Assembly (NCBI GenBank): GCA_902806595.1
Contig: CADCXC010000003.1
Location: forward strand, 2,294,001-2,358,000
Direction of reading: 5' to 3'
Length of the DNA stretch: 64,000 bases
Source of the DNA: Pyrenopolyporus hunteri
Taxonomy: Eukaryota > Ascomycota > Sordariomycetes > Xylariales > Hypoxylaceae
This document shows, piece after piece, positions 22,629 through 34,686 of this stretch. Both the position numbers and the translations under genes were made by a program. The notes under the pieces were generated by a model. That model was not told where the DNA came from, did no database searches, and saw nothing but the letters and a program-made list of their open reading frames with translations. How positions within the stretch are numbered: position 1 is the first letter of the stretch; each line of letters starts with the position of its first letter.

Positions 22629-24299
22629 TTAAAGCTTCACTGTGAAGCGCGTCCTTAGGTATTCGCCATAATGGTAGAATAACCACGGCACCGGCGTGAA
22701 GGCCAGGCAAATAAACCCGAGCACGCTATTTCCCCAGCCGAGTCCCAGATTCGTGTATAGCGGCGGCGCAACAAAAGAGAGAAAGGTGCCGAACGGCGAA
22801 CGGATGACGACATTGGCCGCCATAGCTGAGGCAGCCGCTTGAGGGCCAAAGGCGTCCACCAGGTACGTTTGCGATGGTAACATAACGAAGAGCGCACCGA
22901 GCCCTATAATGAAAGTCCCGATCTCCGGAACAATCCAGTGGGTTTTATAATACGCACTCCATCCGTACATGAAACAGCCGAGAGGCGTAATAGGGGCAAG
23001 CCACTTCATCAAAATGAGCCGTTTCTCGGGTTTCGCGACGACATTACCTCCCTTTTGACCGAGTAACTTGTCGCTCAGAACCGTGAACAAGACCAGACCG
23101 CATAGCATCCCGATACCAAGACCAAGGTATGCCAAACCTGCCGTGCTAGGGCTAAACCCGTACTGCGCTTCGAATACGCTTGGGAAGGTGGTGAAGAGAA
23201 GGAATACTAGTCCGAAGACAACGCCGCCGTAGAGGGATATAAGTAGAGTAATCGGCGACAATATAGCCATCTTTAATGGGCGTATGATGGAGCGGGCAAG
23301 TAGTTCGCGGGGGTGCATCTTCGAGTCCCATCGGGAGATGAGTTTGGAATTTCCTGTTTCCTTTCGAAGACGCTCCGTCTTTCGTTGTAGTATGATCGCA
23401 GCGTTGGTTTCTCTCAAGAAGCCAAGAGAAGCGAGACTAAGGCTACCGGTCTATATGTTGACGATTTGGTCAGTATTACGGCTCCTGAGGTTATTGAGTG
23501 TGCCCGGTATCAGCTTACCAGAATAAGAAGAATTCGGAAAGTCCAGCGCCAACCGATATCTTGCGCCACAAAGCCACCGATGATGGGCCCAATCGTCTGT
23601 GTAATCACCCCGTCAGTCCGGACATCTCCAGGTTCCTAGTCTTAAGTCAACACATACCGGTCCTAAAAGCGGCCCGATGACGAACATCGCCATGGCCTTG
23701 CCTCGCTTCTCCTGTGGCGTCACGTCCGCTATCGTGCCACCTCCTATCGTCATGGGTCCCGCGGACGAGCAACCGGCAATAAACCGAAAGACGAGGAACA
23801 TGGCCGTATTGTTGCTGAAAGCACAACCTAGCGTAAACCCTATGTAGATCACGCTGCAGATGTGGTAGATGACTAGGCGGCCGTAGAGCTCGGAGAGGGG
23901 TGCGAGGAATAGGGGCCCTACCATGAACCCTAGAACGTAGATGCTGACTGTGAATGTGGTGACTATGGAGTTGGTGATGTGAAATTCCCGTGCTAGCTCT
24001 GCTGCCCCGGGAGCAAACATGGTTGCAGCCAGGTTACTAAGGATTGGTGAGTTACTGTAAGTCTTCCCTAGAGTTCGAGCATAGAATGATAGAGAGACCA
24101 CTTACGCGTATAGAACGAAGAGACTCACGTATACAATATGGAGGTTCTTCTTGATAGTCGGCCAGTTGCGCGGATTTTCAGGATCGTCTGGGCCGTCCCA
24201 GTCGACAATGTTCGGGTCGAGTTTCTGCTTCTCTGTTGTGGCTCCCCCTTGCTCGAGATCATGTTCCCTCTCGGACGGCGGATCGCTTTGGCCAGACAT
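22629..24299 (-). CDS. Major facilitator superfamily transporter (DHA1-like)
   Basis: Four exons, 24299-24106, 24036-23658, 23596-23519 and 23450-22629, sum to 1473 nt, 490 residues. It would be a plasma-membrane proton-coupled antiporter. The hydrophilic N-terminus ends in the WDGPDDPENPRNWP block that begins most fungal DHA1-type multidrug/polyamine transporters. LSELYGRLVIYH is the motif A-like loop after TM2. GPLLGP and IGPIIGGFVAQDIGWRWTF around the exon 2/3 border are the motif C and 'WRWTF' regions. FLRETNAAIILQRK begins the central cytosolic loop. Several strongly hydrophobic stretches follow in exon 4, consistent with the second set of six helices. Specific substrate cannot be assigned. 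The three short introns (about 60-70 nt) lie in the first half. Confidence 0.92.
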
Positions 24300-27263
24300 G
24301 GTGAGCGGGTGGAGAAAAAATATGAACGAAGATATTGACCTATATTCTTTAAGTGCCTAGATAAATTTTGCGCTGTTCTAAACGAATGTAAAGAACATGG
24401 CGTAGGCTGAGAGCACGATGAATAAAGTGCGTGCCGTTGATTGCCGACAGTCGCGACATCTTTGTATGTTTTATAATTATATGTTTCGGCGTCGGCAGAG
24501 AAATATAGAACCCGACCGAAATACCAAAACTTATTTGAGACTAATGTTTCAATGTTATATGATGGCCGACCGATCGTCCGTCTGGGTTGTATCGTGACAT
24601 CGTCTATAGCGGCCGGAGCATCAGCTCGGACGGTCGGAGCATCGTCCGAGCAGCTAACCCCAGTCGAAAACATATCTACTTTTAACCGTTGAACTTAGGA
24701 AGCTTCGAACAACTCCGTTTCTTCTCGAACGATGAATATAGTTCATTACGTCGGTGATCGTGGTAAATGTTTAATCGTGTCGAGCGATGAAACGGCGAAA
24801 ACTGATCATTAAAATTTGGTGCTTTTTACACCTAAGCGGGGCTACGCCCACGCCCTATGTGGCCACGACATAACATGGCCCACGATAATCTGGGGGAGGG
24901 GAAATCGACCCAGATCGAACTAGATATATCGGGGTCTCCTGTTTGTATTGTACAGATCTGACTAGATGGATCTGTCCCAACCCAGGTACATGTAGGTAGG
25001 TAAATATACGATTGCACCTCACCCACCATATTATAAATAATCCTCTATCTAGGTACCTATGCTTGATATTAGGGGTTACGAGGCCCTTATACATATTAAT
25101 GCTTAACCTTCAGTACATACATGGCAGAAACGTCTAATATCTATCAGGTAGGTTTCTTTTCAGAGGCTTAATGGTTTCTTTCACGTACTCTAACTCTGGT
25201 ATATGTATCGAAAGATATATCGTTTCGCGAGATGTCATATTCCCTTCGAAATACCGCCGAGTAATCTCTTTCTAGCTACCCCTCCCGTTTGCGCTTGTTA
25301 TGCAAACGCTTCGGAGAGGGTGTAACGCTATGGTTTAATTGGTATACCTTCACCCGCGAGAAATAGTCCCTAAACTCATCTTTGACTTGTGAAATTCTCT
25401 ATGGGAACCGAAACTTTCCAGATTTGTTTATAACTCTTGGTCATATTTTTCTACAGGAGCTGGCCAGTCGACATTACGACGAGCATAAGAGATCCCCGTC
25501 GACTGTCTTGGTGCCACTCATTGAGATCCCCTAAAAACCTATGGTCCGACCGGCCAAAGAGGGTGAATTGAAACTTACTAAATCCAAATCTACCAGTGCT
25601 ATATCGAAACAACGATGGATCCAGAGGTTGATAGCTCAAAATTAATATCGACATCAGGGACTTCGTCATTGGCGACTACCACGTCGGAGGAGGACCATGT
25701 TGCATCTCCAGAATATCGAGAGATGTCTCATCGGATAAACTTCGAATGCGACACGACGTATACCTCATGACAATGGCGGGGCCTACTCCATGACGGGGAG
25801 AAGAGCGAAAAAGGTTATTGAACGACCTTTTATTCTCCCTTGAAGATATTGTGATGCTGGAATGAATTGGCCCAGCCAGATTTGCCATGGCCCAGCACTT
25901 CGAACGAGGTTGTCTTCGTCGTATGGTCGATAGAGTCCAATTAGACCTACCTCTTCCGAAGCCTAATATTGCCTTCGGATATCAATCTTATGTGTTTCCC
26001 GCGCTCCTCAAAGAGCCATACCTCCACCTAGGAATGCGCAGTTCCGAGTTACCGGCGGTTTGGTGTACTTTCCATACTCAATCGTAGAAATGGGTGGCGA
26101 CAGGTGGGCAGCAGAGAACAAATGCCTCGGCGGCGCCGCATCGGTACTTATTCTAGGCCAACAAGTGCTTGAACGGAACAATGCTGTCTTTGCGGCCTCG
26201 GTGGAAGACCGGGTGTTCCCCATTGCCTGGCGACCAAACTAGCAATGAGTGGAAGTGTCGCATGGAAATCCGGAATGATCTTGTTTGTTTGGAGTTGAAT
26301 GATACGGGGATTATCGGGTAGACTCGACCTCGCGTCGGTCAATCGGTAGACGCCTCTCTCCTGACCCCTCCCCTCTGTTTTTAGTTGGTAGATAGTAATT
26401 AGTTCTATACTTATTCCGAGATAAAATATAGCAAGGGTGGTGATACTTTGTTCGTCGTGTTGGTTCCCAACTTTAATAGCACTATAGTGCATTAATTAAG
26501 GAAACGACCAGCAATTAATGATTTTTCCTGACCGACGGACTCCGTAAAAGAGCAGGTTAACGTATCATAAGGTTCATGAAAGTTTTAATATACTCGTTAT
26601 GAGTAAAGGCTATATTTCGTTGTCTTACTAGCGGTGCTTTCCTTAGTCGCATAGATCCTTGGCCTTGCGGCGTTGATGCTCGTTTGTCCTGTTTCCACTC
26701 TTCACCAGGATTATCCTACACCCAACGAATGCATCACGGGGTAACTGGACCATATCTCGGTAGATACCTAGGTAGCGGCCGTCAACGAGCTCTAGGATCC
26801 GTTAAGACGCTGTAACCCAGATGTTACGGTTAGTGGAGGGAGAATGTGACGCTAGTCACTCATAGGAAGGTTGTGGATAATGCAAGGGAATAGGAAAACT
26901 AACATAGAGAATTGAAACGGAGACAAACATCAAGGTAGGCTACTCGATATGTTTCAGACGACAGCAGCTAACTGGATACTTTACGCATGGCTCAGGTTGT
27001 TGTTGGATAGGGTGGCGCAGAAGGATTGCGGCATGGAGAGGAAAAATATGGATGAAGTCGATCCTCCTTACGCATTTGGGGAAGCTAGAGCAAAAGGAAT
27101 TACCGAAACAGTCAACTTCTTCTGATTTCATTTCTATTTCGGGTCGCTCAGGGTAGAACCGCTCATGGCGATAGGAACAATATATAATTAGAGTTCTGAC
27201 CCGGTAACTCGTTGATGGAATCGACAAGCCGCAAGTAACTCATCACTTATCAAATTATTCGCG
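24300..27263. other. Intergenic, ~3 kb AT-rich spacer
   Basis: No supported gene. It holds the MFS promoter near 24300 and the lipase promoter before 27264. Short ORFs on both strands (for example 25615-25755, 25676-25888, 26060-26242) are broken, have no recognisable domain and are not linked by good splice sites. Decayed coding DNA or a repeat relic is possible. Confidence 0.45.
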
Positions 27264-28208
27264 ATGCCGTCAGTCATGAAATCGGGTGGCCTTTTACTGG
27301 CACAGATTCTTCTCTCCTTGAGCGCGAACGCCCTCCCGAACCCATCTCCTGTATCTTTGAATGCCCGGGATCTCAGCCTGCGCGACTTACCCGATGACAC
27401 AAGTACCCCGGATATCTTAAGACTCAGCGAGTTGTATGGCGCACCCGACAACAATTTTGACTGCAAGAGTGACCGAAATCCCGTAGTCCTGCTTCACGGG
27501 CTATCGGCAAACCGCCAGGTCGACCTCAACATGCTCCAATGGGAACTCAACAGGCGTGGATACTGCACATTCTCCCAGACATACGGTGCCTGGGGTTTGG
27601 TTCCATGGATAGGCGGCCTCAAAAAGATGTCTGATTCCGCGAAGGATATCGCCGAGTTTATCAGGGAAGTGAAGGATAAAACTGGCGCAGAGAAAGTCGA
27701 CGTCGTTGGTCACTCTGAGGGCGGCGTTCAAGCCATCTACGTACCGATGACGCAAGATGGCATCTCAGGCATTGTGGAACGCGTCGTAGCTTTGGGGCCA
27801 GCTATCCACGGTGCGAAGTACTTCGGCTTCACCGACCTTTGGTACATAGGCGGCGATGTTACCAGGAAACTCGCCAGTAAAATCGTGGACGCGCTGGGAT
27901 GCCCTGCTTGCGACGACATGGCGACCGACGGCGCGGTATACAACGATTTCAAGAACGCCGGCAAGATCGCGCAGCCCGGGAACAAAGTCACGGTCATCAT
28001 GTCCAAATCGGACACGCTGGTGTCACCGGATGTAAGCAGGATCGACGAGGAGGGGGTGAACAACGTCATAGTCCAGGACACTTGCCCTGATGACAGCGTT
28101 GGACATGCAGGACTTATGTGGGATAAGAGTGTCTGGCGCTTGGTTTTGAACGCCTTGGAGGAAACTAGCGACGCCGTGTTCGAATGCGATAAGGGGCTTA
28201 CATTCTGA
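27264..28208 (+). CDS. Secreted lipase, class 2 (alpha/beta hydrolase)
   Basis: Single exon, 314 residues. The N-terminus has a basic start, a hydrophobic core (LLLAQILLSLSANALP) and a likely signal-peptidase site near residue 23, so the protein should be secreted. The fold is an alpha/beta hydrolase of the lipase class 2 (triacylglycerol lipase/EstA) type. NPVVLLHGLSANR forms the oxyanion strand, the nucleophile elbow is GHSEGG with Ser151, and the acid and base are probably Asp250 (MSKSDTLVSP) and His281 (SVGHAGLMWD). It is expected to hydrolyse extracellular esters or triacylglycerols. Cysteines near 213/216, 274 and 308 could form disulfides. It is isolated, with a 3-kb spacer upstream. 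Confidence 0.94.
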   Translation: MPSVMKSGGLLLAQILLSLSANALPNPSPVSLNARDLSLRDLPDDTSTPDILRLSELYGAPDNNFDCKSDRNPVVLLHGLSANRQVDLNMLQWELNRRGYCTFSQTYGAWGLVPWIGGLKKMSDSAKDIAEFIREVKDKTGAEKVDVVGHSEGGVQAIYVPMTQDGISGIVERVVALGPAIHGAKYFGFTDLWYIGGDVTRKLASKIVDALGCPACDDMATDGAVYNDFKNAGKIAQPGNKVTVIMSKSDTLVSPDVSRIDEEGVNNVIVQDTCPDDSVGHAGLMWDKSVWRLVLNALEETSDAVFECDKGLTF

Positions 28209-28605
28209 TGATAAGGGGTTCAGGGGTAAGGGCCGCGTTTGTATGTGTATATAAAATTGTAGCAATACGTGTAAATATTAAATAGAATGTTAGATATACA
28301 TCAACGTTTTTAAACCCAACGCATTTGTCCAACGTATTTGGAAGGACTGAGCCGGCTTTCTTGCTCAACTGGCTCTGATCATTATCGTTGCGTTGTTAGC
28401 TTGTCACAGGGTTGGTGGGCGGCATTGACTTTTTAATTCTTAAAAAGTCCCCGGTAGCCGCCTGCGAAAAATAAAATGGAAATAATCCTGGCAATAAGTC
28501 AGGGGTAAGTGAGTATTATGCTTTTGACCCCTAATTATAGTGACGGGTTTCCCCGATCCCTCCATAGACCCGTAGTACCTATCTACCACTACCCTCAAAA
28601 CCATT
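28209..28605. other. Intergenic between convergent lipase and RRM-like genes
   Basis: 397 bp, AT-rich, between two stop codons. No feature recognised. Confidence 0.5.
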
Positions 28606-29675
28606 CTAAGCACATGGATCTAGTCCGTAGCTGACAGTAACCGTCCCCGACAGCCGCCTTGTGCCTGTGATGCCAGTGTACACGGAATAAGCTTGTGCCC
28701 GGAAGCTCCCAAAGCCCCAGACGATCTCGTTCGAATCATCTTCTATTCGATACTCCATAAAATCAGTGTCAAACCGGATTTTCCATTGTTCTGAGAAGAT
28801 TCGGGCGAGGCACTCTGGTGTCACAATTTCTGGGTCTCCTTTTATTATCAAGACCCGCGAAGGCTCTTGAGATGAGTAGGATCTAGTACGGATGCGGTGT
28901 CGAACGACATTGGTTGGGTATCCTCTAACAGTGAAGGGGCTGCTGTAGTGTCGGAGCAGGAACTGTTTGGCGGCAGATGCGGTAAAGAACGTTAATGAGG
29001 CGGACGATGTTCGTAAACCCCTCCTAGTAGTTCTGCGATTCGCTGAAGCCGTATTGACATGAGTCGCAAATACGCGCCCGACGCCGCGGATAGACCCCAG
29101 CAGTTCAGAAACAGAGCATTGTGGTGGGAGCCCTGTGATCCAGAGTCGACAGTTCTCTTCGTCAGGAATATCTGCGCTCCTATTCCGAGCCAAATAATGG
29201 TTCCCACGATATGTAGGCGCTGGAAACGAAGCTTCCCCGTCAATATAGGCTTGTGGTACTGATGGTTTGTGATAATGATCCTGTGTAGTTGGATCTATTA
29301 GGTCGCGAGGTAGAAAGGCGTAATCTTCCATATGGTCCTGCTGTTGCTGACCAGAACACGCGTCGGTATCTTGTGCATCATCTGCCTCTGGGACTCGAGA
29401 AAATATATTATTGATAAGGTTCTTAGACGGCCCCAGACCTAATTTCTGGCGATGTGAGTCCAAGGCTGTACGCAAAGCAGTAGTATCCCAGACAGATGCT
29501 TCAATGACAGCTGTTGTTCAAAGTTAGCCAAATTCGTGAGAGACGCACCGTCACAGGTCTCACGATACCGCCAGATATCTCGCTACTGATGGGGGGTGAG
29601 CTACTTACTACATTGCTGATTAGTTGTGTCAACCCTCGTCGTCGGCTGCATAGGGACGCTTTCGGATGCCTCCAT
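28606..29675 (-). CDS. Hypothetical protein with RRM-like fold
   Basis: Two exons, 29675-29609 and 29510-28606, joined with a GTAAGT donor and a CTAAC-containing branch region, give 323 residues. I do not recognise a named family. The middle (about residues 140-235) reads like an RNA-recognition-motif fold: RLWITGLPPQCSVSELL as the RNP2-type strand plus first helix, and ASLTFFTASAAKQFLLRHY as a degenerate RNP1-type strand and second helix. A second strand-helix unit, SRVLIIKGDPEIVTPECLA, follows. The N-terminal ~130 residues are polar and low complexity with a Gln run. The canonical RNP1 aromatics are poorly conserved, so RNA binding is inference. Proteins of this kind are common as 'hypothetical' in sordariomycetes. 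Confidence 0.75.
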
Positions 29676-31923
29676 AGTAGAGATATAGTACCTGAAAAGT
29701 TGGCTCAGGCTGATTGAATTATTCTCGATAACTACGATTCGAAGCGCACCTACAGGCAGACTTACTGTTCCGTAGTCGGGTTAGCGGAATTAAGAACGGT
29801 TCTATGTCTCGTTATGAACCTAGAATCGAGGCTGATGCATTGTGAAGTTAAGGACGAGCTTCATGATAATCTTCAAGTATTAGTTAAATATTTTTGGCGG
29901 GATATGATTAAGGGCTCTAAGATATGAGGGTTAAACTCTTAGTGAGTATCCCTAAGGGAGTCGGTGACATGGTCAAGGACGTGTGGATGTGATTGTCCGA
30001 AGCCCTCATTAGCCGACAACTGACTTCATGGTCCATATAGATTCAGTAAACAACAAGGAAAATTATTATGCCTATGTACGTTGTGATATAATGACTGACT
30101 ATGCGCAGTAGATTCCCCTGCCTTAGTCACTCCATCCATCTACCAAAGCGCTACTATTAGTCTACGAAGTTATGTCCCTACCTGGATGAGAAGACATAAA
30201 TTCTAGTAAAATATCACCGACACCCGATATAAAAGGCACATATTCGACGCAGAAGTTTTTCCAAAGTTATAGTAACGATAGATCCAATAGCAACGCTTAC
30301 CCCTTTTTACCCTTTTTTATAGAAATTTGCGTTATATAGAGCTTCTTACGATTATATCAATTTCTATTCATGGAATAGTAACTACACAGCCTATTACTTG
30401 GCTTTAGGACTTGTTATGTAACTATTGGCGTTATTATCCAAAAATAACCATAAACTATAATTCCATTCGTTGTTCAACTTCAAGATTTTCTGGTCATTAA
30501 GGAATGCGCATACCGGATTTCATCCTATTCATACTCTCACGTTGAATACTTGCCGTAACCTTGTATACGATCTTATTCTCACAATATAAGCTCTCCAAAG
30601 GATTTACCGCGTTCCATTTACTATTCTATGTTTTTTCCGGACTCGTCGGTGATAACACACTTGCAAATTAAGCAGCGCGGCCGAAGCCGTCGATATTAAC
30701 CATAGGCGCCTGAAGGCTCCCTGGTTGACAGAATCAGTATACAACCTCCTACATGTATTACCTACCTATAGGATACATTGGGGGTAGTACCCAGATAACT
30801 GAATCCACGTTGACGCTTTTGCTGTAATTTGTTAGTAATCTGCCTTACATATTTCTTTATAACACCCAGTTCGGCAGGCAAGTATCGGGCTAGTCTGAAT
30901 TTAGTGATTCATTCCTCTCACGGTTACATTCTGGCTATTGGTCAATAGCATGCTATACCTAGTACAGAGGTTGTATCATGGTATCAATGGAGCGATGCAG
31001 CCTATAGATCTACATGGCTAACCAATGAGACAATGAGTTCATGGGTGAAGAATCCAGGTACGAGGTAGCCAGGAAATGGAAAAACCCAAGCATGGGGTCG
31101 ATATACCTATTATCACATATTAGATCATTATGGGTACGCTGTGATCCTTCGCCAAGGAATCGTAAGCGCATAGACGCCCACGTGTAGACCATCATATGCA
31201 TAAGGATGCCAGCACATCGCTCTTTACCAGGCTATATCATTATATCCCTATAGAGAAAGATGTGGGCCTAGGAGAGAGAGTAGCTAGCCTTACTATAGTC
31301 ATCAGTGTTGACATTATTATATTAATCTTCTTTGCGATTTGTACTAGTCCTCCCTGCTAATAGCCTTGAGTCTTATGTATTAGTTATGTGTGCCCTCCTA
31401 GCGTATCGTGAGCGTGCCATAAGTGTTATATGCGAATCTTCTTCAGCCTAAAGCGTACTCCCATTATTTACTAAGGTTGAATTAATAGAGACTACCCTAA
31501 TCTTCCTTTGTAGTTTCAACACAGCCTGCAGGAGAAGGTGGATATAACTCTGGCTGCCTAGTAGCAAGCGGCCAATGATCGTATTGATACTCTTCATAAT
31601 ATGCTAGTCTATGTGATGCCCGGCCTTCCTTCGTATTTCAACCCTAGTCCGGCCAATCATCCTGTCGACACTTGTACCAGTCGTATGTATATCTACCCAA
31701 GTAGGTAGGTATACATAACCCTAAGAAACGAGGTATCTAATCTAGGACTTGATAGTTATACAGACAACTCACCTATAAGTAGCATCGCCTCGAGAAAATA
31801 ATGGCTCAGTTACTCTCTACCTGAGTAACAATTCTTCAATATAAATTTGGGACATCATTCATCGGGGACAATTCGACCTACCGTATGATCACCTAGGTTA
31901 TTGGCACTAATATTGTTTGCATC
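29676..31923. other. Intergenic, ~2.2 kb AT-rich spacer
   Basis: Very AT-rich, with only tiny ORFs. The longest, 31010-31201 on the minus strand (63 codons), resembles nothing I know. Two near-copies of CGGCCAATSATC occur at about 31569 and 31652. It must include the promoter of the AAA ATPase gene before 31924. A mutated repeat relic is possible but not shown. Confidence 0.45.
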
Positions 31924-34101
31924 ATGTCTTCAGACGAAGTGAGTAAGATTCCTTTCGTTCCATAAAAGCAATTCCGGAGCCTACCGGACTCCGAATGCCC
32001 ATAGGGAAGTTAATATATCTTTAGATTACTCCAATGCAGGTGTCCCAAGAGACTCAGCAAGAGACTCGGCAAGAGACTGAGCGGGATGTCCAGGAGTCTG
32101 AGGAGACAGAGGATAAGCCTAAGGAGATGAGGTGTGAACTTGCACTTCTAGATAGGAGATACGATTCCGATGGCCACAGAATTTACAGCAAACGGAACCC
32201 TGAAGAAAGCAAGCATGACTCTTACTGGTGGAGGCTTTATGCTCTCACGGAAACTCGATACTACAGAGAATCCGGTGAGTATAGACGCACACGGTTACGC
32301 GTGAACCCACAGCCCTTGAAAATCTTACTTGAAGATGTTACTGTCGGGTTTCCGTATGACCCCATCAACTCCCAGATGGATGTTGAGTTTGATCTGCCGG
32401 CATATTGCCTCTTCTACTACCGGGATGAATTGGAAAAGGTAGGAACGGAACGATTCAAGGACGACAAGACTTCCCTCGGACACCTGAAGCTTCTTCTGGA
32501 CTGGATTGACAAGGTCCACGATGAGGCCTTCAAAGCCTCCCGACATTTCAACAACAGCGAACACCGGCCAATCAGTTACGAGTACCTCTGGACCGCGTTC
32601 AAGCCCGGTGACCTTGTCTACACAAAAATTAAAGGCCAACCGCGAGCCTTCAAACTCCACGGTTTTTGGTACGAGGACGATGATGAGGCCTGCTTCGCTA
32701 TGAAGGCAAAGTACATCGATTACGACGGTGAGAAGTTTGGCACGCGCACCGAAACATTCCGCATCCCCCAGTATTCTGGCGTCATGCGCTGCCAGGACCT
32801 CAATATCATGCCTCTCGCCCTTCATCCATCCGGCTCCGAACTCCGAACTCGTCTGCTGGAGCGAGGTCGCCGGTTCCAGGAATTGGCCGGCCAACATTTC
32901 ATGGAGTACAATGGGGTTGCGTACAAGCTTCAGAACGGGATCCCAGAAAGACAAAATGTCGTTGGCCGTGTTGTAGTCGACTGCAAGAACTACGGGCACT
33001 TCCGACCGGGCGATGACTTCGAAATGGACGACCTTCCTAGGACCGAGGCGGCCAAGCGCCAGCGTACGCTGCGCAAGTACAACAAAGGCGTCGATATTAG
33101 CGACGAGGATATTCTCGACGAGCTTCTGGAGGAGGATTTGATGATAACTAATTCGGTGGTGCGCGGCTTCGCGTTCTCAAACAAGCAGTTCTTGGAGTTC
33201 TTCGTGGACAATCTCTCCCCGACCAAGTGGGACGAGACTTGTTTCGACCAGCTCGTGCTGAATCCTACCACCAAGAAAACGGTTCAGGCCATGGTGTCCA
33301 TGCACACCCGTCGGGGTCAGAGCGGGGTAGGGGTCGACGATATTGTCGAGGGTAAGGGGAAAGGGCTCGTGCTAGTCCTCCACGGCCCACCTGGGGTTGG
33401 GAAGACTCTGACGGCAGAGTGCGTGGCAGAGTCGGTGCATCGACCCCTCTACATGGTGTCCGCCGGCGATTTGGGGACCGATGGATATACCTTGGAGTCG
33501 ACGCTGGAACGTATCATGGATATTGCAACTATCTGGGGTGCAGTTTTATTGATTGACGAAGCCGATATCTTCCTTGAGCGCCGAAGCTTGCACGACTTGA
33601 ACCGAAATGCGATGGTCACCGTCTTCTTAAGAGTCCTTGAATGTACGTGACTCCGGCCAATTCTACCCCTTTTCTAGGACTTGAGACCGAAAAGAAAAGG
33701 GAGGAGGGGGTTTCTTTTCGCACGGATGCTAATCTGATTATCTAGACTACCGTGGTATTCTTTTCCTCACGACCAACCGCGTTTCCACCTTCGACGAGGC
33801 CTTTACGAGTCGTATCCACGTACCCCTCCGGTATACAGAATTGAGCGAGACCTCTCGTCGCACTATTTGGCGCAACTTCTGTGACCGGGTTCCCGGCGGC
33901 GTAGATATTACCGAAAAGGAGCTGGACCTCTTAGCCAAGCGCGAACTCAACGGTCGCCAGATCAAGAATATTGTAAAAGCTGCTGAGAGCCTGGCCGCGT
34001 TCGAAGGTCGCAAGCTCGACGCTGCTCAGCTACAGGCCTTCACTCAGGTTCAGGGAGAGTTCGAGCGAGACTGGATGCAGTTTGTTGATATTGCCGAATG
34101 A
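31924..34101 (+). CDS. AAA-type ATPase with fungal N-terminal domain
   Basis: Three exons, 31924-31938, 32025-33642 and 33746-34101, give 662 residues. A second acceptor 15 nt downstream (AG at 32038-32039) would remove five residues in frame. The first ~30 residues carry repeated Q-E-T units. Residues ~40-370 match the large domain found before AAA modules in many filamentous-fungal proteins (DUF7025-like): the LEDVTVGFPYD region and WTAFKPGDLVYTK. The AAA module follows, with Walker A GPPGVGKT (~459-466), Walker B VLLIDEAD (~512-519), sensor 1 in FLTTNR and an arginine-finger-type FTSRIHV after the last intron. These proteins are probably ATP-driven remodelling enzymes related to the 26S-subunit/BCS1 style, but their substrate is unknown. 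Confidence 0.92.
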
Positions 34102-34686
34102 GAGAAGGACTAAATCATCTACGAGGGGGGCGAACGATTGGGTTATGTTATGGGTTGACGTGTGGCTACAGCATTTAGTTCTTTCCCGTGGGGTTATATT
34201 ATGGTTAGAACTATCTGGCTAAATAAACGCAAAACTGTTAGATGTTAAAGACATGGCCCGAAACGATAGACTAAAAGGCATTGCACCGGACATGATTGGC
34301 CCAAGTCTCTTATAGTATACTTCAAATAGGTAACAGGCTCTACTGCTCGCGCCGACGTGATCCACTCACGATCCGCTCCCAGGCAGATATACAAATCATA
34401 ACGACGCAATTATAAGCCGCGATCGATACTAAGACCCGAGATTAGATGACCCCACGAAACGTGCGATCTAAATACTAGCCAGGGGAATCTCGTCAAATCA
34501 ACGTGTTGGTAAAAATGCTGAATCATCGTCGGCCGTCAAACCATCATAGTGACGTAACTATAGTAAGTCCATCTCGTGGGTTACAGCAAGGATAAGAACA
34601 AGCAGTGTTGCAAAGCCGAATGTCTTGTAGATGAGATGCCCAACAGCAGAACGCCCTGACATGCCGAGTCCTCGTCTTGCGTGAGG
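34102..34686. other. Intergenic between AAA ATPase and FAD-Rieske genes
   Basis: 585 bp, no coding potential recognised. It includes the promoter and leader of the downstream gene. Confidence 0.5.

Noticed and set aside
24125..24673. 182-codon minus-strand ORF over the MFS start
   Set aside because: Overlaps the MFS first exon in another frame; the MFS frame has a clear family match.
25615..25888. Short ORFs on both strands in the MFS-lipase spacer, including a plausible ATG at 25615
   Set aside because: Frames break after fewer than 75 codons and no good intron joins them to further coding sequence.
32325..32999. 224-codon minus-strand ORF
   Set aside because: Lies opposite the AAA ATPase exon; its sequence is the mirror of that coding frame.
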